Shown piece after piece: positions 6,423 to 9,658 of a DNA stretch of 9,658 nucleotides. Numbering within the stretch: position 1 is the first letter of the stretch; every line of letters starts with the position of its first letter. The position numbers and the translations under genes are program-made. A model generated the notes under the pieces. The model was not told the DNA's origin and ran no database searches. It was given only the letters and a program-made list of their open reading frames with translations. Origin of the DNA: AC-50 sp035640455 (GTDB lineage Bacteria; Actinomycetota; Thermoleophilia; Gaiellales; Gaiellaceae); contig DASQWB010000068.1 of NCBI GenBank assembly GCA_035640455.1, forward strand, positions 1-9,658. Reading direction: 5' to 3'.

Positions 6423-6967
6423 GCCGGATCGAGATCCGGCAGCTCGAGCCGGACGAAGCGCGGACGCGGACGGGTGAGCTGGCCGCGCTCCTGCGTGAGG
6501 CGGTCGACGCCGGGATGGCGCTCGGTCAGCTCGCGCCGGTGGACACGGAGCGCGCCTTCGCGGAGATGATCGGCGCGCTCGAGCCCGGCGAGCGGCTGCT
6601 CTTCGGCGCGTTCGTGGACGGCGAGCTCGTCGGCACCGCGCAGCTCGAGCGCGCCTCGCCGGCGAACTCGAGACACCGGGCGGAGATCCAGCGGGTCGTG
6701 GTTCGGGGCGACGCGCAGCGGCAGGGCGTCGGCCGGGAGCTGATGCGCGCCGTCGAGGCCGCGGCCGCGATCCACGGGATCACGCTCCTCTGGCTCACGA
6801 CGCACGACCGCACGCCGGCGTGCGCGTTCTACGAGCGGCTCGGCTACGTGCGCCTCGGCGTGATGCCGGCGTACTCGCGGCGCCCGAGCGGCGAGCTCTG
6901 GCCGAGCGCGTTCTACTACCGGCTGCTCGAGCGACGATCGCCCGGCTCGACGTCGAACCGCGGCTAA
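6419..6967 (+). CDS. GNAT-family N-acetyltransferase, resembling tabtoxin-resistance (Ttr) type
   Basis: The 182-aa product starts at TTG overlapping the sigma factor stop (TTGA), indicating translational coupling. The GNAT fold is clear: LLFGAFVDGELVGTAQLE forms beta strands 2-4, and IQRVVVRGDAQRQGVGRELM (residues 90-109) is motif A, with the acetyl-CoA pyrophosphate loop QRQGVG at 100-105. FYERLGY (137-143) is motif B with the usual Tyr. The C-terminal pattern GVMPAYSRRPSGELW...FYYRLL, the central GTAQL and the following RAEI match, from memory, tabtoxin-resistance-like acetyltransferases, which acetylate a small toxic dipeptide. The actual substrate is unknown and annotation as a resistance enzyme would be premature. 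Its stop codon forms the first bases of the -10 box proposed for the downstream EF-G-like gene. Confidence 0.9.
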   Translation: MSRIEIRQLEPDEARTRTGELAALLREAVDAGMALGQLAPVDTERAFAEMIGALEPGERLLFGAFVDGELVGTAQLERASPANSRHRAEIQRVVVRGDAQRQGVGRELMRAVEAAAAIHGITLLWLTTHDRTPACAFYERLGYVRLGVMPAYSRRPSGELWPSAFYYRLLERRSPGSTSNRG

Positions 6968-6970
6968 GAT
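6965..6970 (+). promoter_or_regulatory. Probable -10 box of the EF-G-like gene
   Basis: TAAGAT fits TAnnnT and overlaps the acetyltransferase stop codon. Transcription from about 6977 would give a leader of about 32 nt containing the Shine-Dalgarno. No convincing -35 hexamer is seen at 16-18 nt upstream. Confidence 0.45.
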
Positions 6971-6990
6971 CGGCGCGTCCAACCGCGCCC

Positions 6991-6997
6991 AAGGAGG
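6991..6997 (+). promoter_or_regulatory. Strong Shine-Dalgarno of the EF-G-like gene
   Basis: AAGGAGG is a full match to the anti-Shine-Dalgarno core, 11 nt upstream of the ATG at 7009. It stands out because the upstream genes lack a well-placed ribosome binding site, suggesting higher or differently controlled translation. It also fixes the start codon. Confidence 0.8.
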
Positions 6998-7008
6998 ATT
7001 GAAGCCGC

Positions 7009-9057
7009 ATGCCGCTCGAGCCCGAGAAGATCCGCAACGTCGCCGTCGTCGGTCACCGCGGGACGGGCAAGACCTCGCTCGTCGAGGCGATGCTCTTCCA
7101 GGCCGGGGCGACGAACCGGCTCGGCACGGTCGAGGCCGGATCGACGGTGTCGGATTGGGACGAGGACGAGCAGCGTCGGCAGATGTCGCTCGCCGCCTCG
7201 CTCTGCCACCTCGAGCGCGACGGCCTGAAGATGAATCTCATCGACACGCCGGGCGACGCGGGCTTCCAGGGCGACGCGATCGCGTCGCTGCGGGTCGTGG
7301 AGGGCGCGCTCGTCGTCGTCAGCGGCGTCATGGGCGTCGAGGTGCAGACCGGCCGGATGTGGAGCCGGGCCGAGGAGCTCGGGCTCTCCCGCGTCGTCGT
7401 CGTGAACATGCTCGACCGCGAGCGCGCCGACTTCGCGCGCACCCTCGAACAGCTCCAGAGCCAGCTCTCCGAGCACTGCGTCGCCGTCCACCTGCCGATC
7501 GGCAGCGAGCACGAGCTGAAGGGGATCGTCGACCTCCTGCACACGAAGGCCTACATGAGCCCCGAGGGCGACCGCGAGGGCGGGCCGGTCGAGATCCCGG
7601 CGGAGCTCGCCGACGAGGTCGAGGACCTGCACACGAAGCTCCTCGACTCGGTCGTCGAGACGGACGAGGCGCTGATGGAGCGCTACCTCGAGGGCGAAGA
7701 GCTCGCGCCGGAGGAGATCGCCACCGCGCTCAAGGCCGCCGTCACGCGCGGCGAGGTCTTCCCGGTCGCGTGCGGCGTCGCGACGAAGAACCTCGGCACG
7801 ACGGCGCTGCTCGACCTGCTCGCCGAGGGCATCCCGTCCCCGGCCGACAAGGAGGTGACGATCGGCGTCGACGGCGCCTCCACCGCGGCCTTCGTCTTCA
7901 AGACGATCGCCGACCCGTTCGCCGGGCGGATCAACGTCTTCCGCGTCCTGAGCGGCACGCTCTCCGGCGACTCGACGCTCGTGAACACCCGCGCCCACTC
8001 GAAGGAGCGGGTCGGCCAGCTCCTCGCGCTCCAGGGCAAGGAGCACCAGCAGACGCCGGAGTTCGGTCCCGGGGACATCGGCGCGGTCGCGAAGCTCAAG
8101 GAGACGATGACGGGCGACCTGCTGCTCGACGCCGAGCGCGAGGTCGAGGTGCCCGAGCTCGGCTTTCCGGAGCCGGTGATGAGCTTCGCCGTCACGCCGA
8201 AGTCGAAGGGCGACGAGGAGAAGGTGGCGACCTCGCTCCGCCGGCTCGCCGAGGAGGATCCGACGCTTGTCCTCCGCCGCGATCCGCAGACCGGCGAGCA
8301 GCTCCTGTCGGGACTCTCCCAGATTCACGTCGAGGTCGCGGTCGACCGGCTGCGGCGCCGGTTCGGCGTCGAGGTCGACCTGCACCAGCCGCGCGTGCCG
8401 TACCTGGAGACGATCCGCCGCGAAGCGCGTGCCCAGGGCCGGTACAAGAAGCAGACCGGCGGCCGTGGCCAGTTCGGCGACTGCCACATCGTCCTCGAGC
8501 CGCTCGAGGGACACACCGGGTACGAGTTCGTCGACCAGATCGTCGGCGGCGTCATCCCGCAGGGGTTCCGGCCCGCCGTCGACAAGGGGATCCAGGAAGC
8601 GATGCAGCACGGCGACCTCGCCGGCGCACCCGTGCAGGGCGTGCGCGTGCGGCTCGTCGACGGCTCCTACCACTCGGTCGACTCGTCGGAGATGGCGTTC
8701 AAGATCGCCGGCTCGCTCGCCTTCAAGTCCGCCTACGAGCAGGCCGACCCGGTGCTGCTCGAGCCGATCATGGAGCTCGAGGCGACGGTTCCGGACGAGG
8801 CCGTCGGGGCCGTGAACGGCGACCTCAACTCACGGCGCGGGCGCCTCCAGGGGATGGAGCCGCGCGGCGGCATCACGACCATCAAGGCCGAAGTGCCTAT
8901 GGCGGACATTCTCACCTACTCGCAGTCGCTGACCTCGCTCACCGGCGGCCGCGGCGATTACCACATGCACTTCCTCCGCTACGAGGAGGTGCCGCCGCAT
9001 ATCGCCCAGAAGGTGATCGACGAGGCGAAGAAGGAGAAGGAAGAGGCGAAGGTCTAG
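7009..9057 (+). CDS. fusA2: Elongation factor G-like protein (EF-G2/FusA2 type) with degenerate G motifs
   Basis: The 682-aa product is about the length of EF-G and has all five domains: G domain (1 to about 275), II (about 285-372), III (about 387-460), IV (about 461-578) and V (about 580-665), then a charged tail KEKEEAKV. Domain IV keeps the EF-G signature GSYHSVDSSEMAFKIAG. The P loop is GHRGTGKTS (15-23). Key positions differ from true EF-G. Motif G3 is DTPGDAGF (79-86), with Asp83 where EF-G has the catalytic His. Switch I reads QRRQMSL instead of ERGITI, losing the Mg-binding Thr. Motif G4 is NMLD (133-136) instead of NKxD. This matches the EF-G2 class; mycobacterial EF-G2 is reported to bind guanine nucleotide but lack ribosome-dependent GTPase activity (recalled, not checked). 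A role in stress, ribosome binding or regulation is possible. It has its own promoter and a strong ribosome binding site. It should not be annotated as the housekeeping translocase. Confidence 0.93.
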   Translation: MPLEPEKIRNVAVVGHRGTGKTSLVEAMLFQAGATNRLGTVEAGSTVSDWDEDEQRRQMSLAASLCHLERDGLKMNLIDTPGDAGFQGDAIASLRVVEGALVVVSGVMGVEVQTGRMWSRAEELGLSRVVVVNMLDRERADFARTLEQLQSQLSEHCVAVHLPIGSEHELKGIVDLLHTKAYMSPEGDREGGPVEIPAELADEVEDLHTKLLDSVVETDEALMERYLEGEELAPEEIATALKAAVTRGEVFPVACGVATKNLGTTALLDLLAEGIPSPADKEVTIGVDGASTAAFVFKTIADPFAGRINVFRVLSGTLSGDSTLVNTRAHSKERVGQLLALQGKEHQQTPEFGPGDIGAVAKLKETMTGDLLLDAEREVEVPELGFPEPVMSFAVTPKSKGDEEKVATSLRRLAEEDPTLVLRRDPQTGEQLLSGLSQIHVEVAVDRLRRRFGVEVDLHQPRVPYLETIRREARAQGRYKKQTGGRGQFGDCHIVLEPLEGHTGYEFVDQIVGGVIPQGFRPAVDKGIQEAMQHGDLAGAPVQGVRVRLVDGSYHSVDSSEMAFKIAGSLAFKSAYEQADPVLLEPIMELEATVPDEAVGAVNGDLNSRRGRLQGMEPRGGITTIKAEVPMADILTYSQSLTSLTGGRGDYHMHFLRYEEVPPHIAQKVIDEAKKEKEEAKV

Positions 9058-9306
9058 CGCGGTCGGACGCTTGGGCCGCGGTCGGGGCGCTCTTCGGCGT
9101 CCTTCGGCGTCCCTCGGGTGCACCCTCTCTGTTCTCTATCCGGCGAAATGGCTGGAACCATCTCTCCTCTTCGCCTTCGAGGGGAAGAACCTGCTCGCGC
9201 CGCTAGGGAGGGATTGGCGGAACGCGGGAGAGGCCAGTGCCCATGCGGGCTATCGGTTGAGGCGGCTACGCCAGTTTCGCGGGCGTTTTACGCAGGTTCG
9301 GGGAGC
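9058..9306 (+). other. Non-coding stretch with short direct repeats
   Basis: No convincing gene is seen between the EF-G-like stop and the transposase remnant. The start holds a 9-bp direct repeat CGCGGTCGG (9058-9066, 9077-9085) and a perfect 10-bp tandem repeat CTTCGGCGTC (9092-9101, 9102-9111). A possible weak stem pairs GGACGC (9065-9070) with GCGTCC (9097-9102), but there is no U tract, so a Rho-independent terminator cannot be called. Open frames here lack homology I recognise and have no ribosome binding site. The stretch may be decayed insertion-sequence DNA. Confidence 0.5.
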
Positions 9307-9483
9307 CTGTTCGCGCGGCGCGGCGCCGTCGAGCGGAGCTTCGGGCGTCTCAAGAACGAGTACGGGCTGACGCCGCTCCGCACACGCGGACACGAGCGGG
9401 TCGCCCTCCACGCCGACCTCGTGATGCTCGCGCGGCTCAGTCAGGCGCTCGCGCGAGCACGAGCCGTTCCGCTTGCGGCCTAA
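9307..9483 (+). pseudogene. C-terminal remnant of a DDE transposase (IS5-like)
   Basis: About 58 residues match the usual end of IS5/IS4-type DDE transposases: LFARRGAVERSFGRLK, NEYGLTPLRTRGHERVAL, then HADLVMLARLSQALARARAV ending LAA and TAA. The Glu of AVERSF (codon 9331-9333) lies where the third catalytic acidic residue of the DDE triad is expected. The open frame reaches back to 9118, but upstream residues do not resemble a transposase, and both catalytic Asp blocks and the N-terminal domain are missing. It is therefore a 5'-truncated, inactive fragment. No terminal inverted repeats or target duplication can be assigned. The family call rests on pattern memory. Confidence 0.75.
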
Positions 9484-9518
9484 GCCGCTGTGAGTCGCTT
9501 CCAAGGAGAAGCGGCTCG
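9483..9518 (+). promoter_or_regulatory. SD-in-loop hairpin with a competing stem, just before a GTG start
   Basis: Bases 9492-9501 (GAGTCGCTTC) pair with 9508-9517 (GAAGCGGCTC) over 10 bp with a single U-G wobble (9495/9514), closing the 6-nt loop CAAGGA. The Shine-Dalgarno AAGGAG (9503-9508) is thus presented in the loop, and the stem abuts the GTG at 9518. A second stem, AGCCGCT (9483-9489) with AGCGGCT (9510-9516), uses the same 3' arm and so excludes the first; its 5' arm begins at the transposase stop codon. It may be a translational control element, a DNA operator or a leftover insertion-sequence end. No U tract follows, which argues against a terminator. Confidence 0.55.
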
Positions 9519-9658
9519 TGGCGGTGGAGGTCAAGCTAAGCGACGGCACAACGCTGAGGACTGCGGCGAGCGAGGTCCTCAACGATCTGGTTCGTGCGTT
9601 TCGCGAACGCAAGCAAGCCTACGTTCCAGTCGTCACCGAAGAAGGCGAGACGTTTCAC
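9518..9658 (+). CDS. Hypothetical protein (3' partial)
   Basis: An open frame runs from GTG at 9518 to the right edge, giving 47 residues so far. An AAGGAG Shine-Dalgarno at 9503-9508 is 9 nt upstream, which supports this start over the in-frame GTG at 9524. The visible part begins with a likely beta hairpin (VEVKLSDGTTL), a helix (ASEVLNDLVRAFRERKQ) and a strand (AYVPVVTEEG). No family is recognised. The codons are less GC-rich than in the sigma and EF-G-like genes (AAG CTA AGC, CAA, GTT, TTT), consistent with a different history or low expression. It follows the transposase remnant with a 34-nt gap that holds the hairpin. Confidence 0.6.
   Translation, partial: MAVEVKLSDGTTLRTAASEVLNDLVRAFRERKQAYVPVVTEEGETFH

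Noticed and set aside
6999..9206. Open frames overlapping the EF-G-like gene on both strands
   Set aside because: All lack domain patterns; the ATG at 7009 has a perfect Shine-Dalgarno and full EF-G domain order.
9293..9309. Small hairpin CAGGTTC/GAGCCTG as an RNA element
   Set aside because: Only 7 bp with a wobble in GC-rich sequence; it has no supporting context apart from lying near the transposase break point.
9492..9517. Hairpin as a Rho-independent terminator of the transposase remnant
   Set aside because: The stem is strong, but no U tract follows; the next bases are a GTG start with an open frame.

Overview
The window is GC-rich, densely coded and bacterial. A FliA/WhiG-type sigma factor, a divergent EF-G-like protein with degenerate G motifs, a tRNA-Trp without encoded CCA, frequent GTG/TTG starts and TAnnnT boxes 6-7 nt before start codons together suggest a high-GC Actinomycetota. 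My best guess is the Thermoleophilia (Gaiellales/Solirubrobacterales), but no taxonomic search could be run.

Layout. (1) 1-5169 is an accessory block. It holds a very large RHS/YD-repeat protein, cut by the left edge, with two PPC-like beta-sandwich domains, a DUF6531-type domain, a long YD-repeat shell, a canonical RHS core-associated domain and a 177-residue C-terminal tip carrying an NlpC/P60 peptidase. A 140-aa protein with a signal peptide follows, coupled by a 4-nt GTGA overlap. (2) 5170-5242 is tRNA-Trp(CCA) on the minus strand, its 3' end directly abutting the stop codon of the accessory block. (3) 5293-9057 is a conserved-looking plus-strand region: a 42-aa acidic ORF, a two-helix membrane protein, a FliA/WhiG sigma factor, a GNAT acetyltransferase overlapping the sigma stop (TTGA), and an EF-G2-like GTPase with its own promoter and strong Shine-Dalgarno. 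(4) 9058-9658 is a decayed region with a DDE transposase C-terminal remnant, then a strong hairpin with its Shine-Dalgarno in the loop, then a new reading frame leaving the window on the right.

How the genes may work together. The RHS protein looks like a polymorphic-toxin-type shell delivering a peptidoglycan-cutting tip, and the coupled exported protein is the natural candidate for its immunity or partner protein. This is inference; the small protein may instead belong to a widespread family of secreted actinobacterial proteins. The sigma factor and acetyltransferase are probably made from one transcript, possibly leaderless. The EF-G-like protein has lost several residues needed for normal ribosome-stimulated GTP hydrolysis, so it is probably not the housekeeping translocase.

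The most interesting items are the RHS-NlpC/P60 plus exported partner cassette ending exactly at a tRNA 3' end, the SD-in-loop hairpin with a competing stem at 9483-9518, and the run of TAnnnT boxes at leaderless-compatible spacing.
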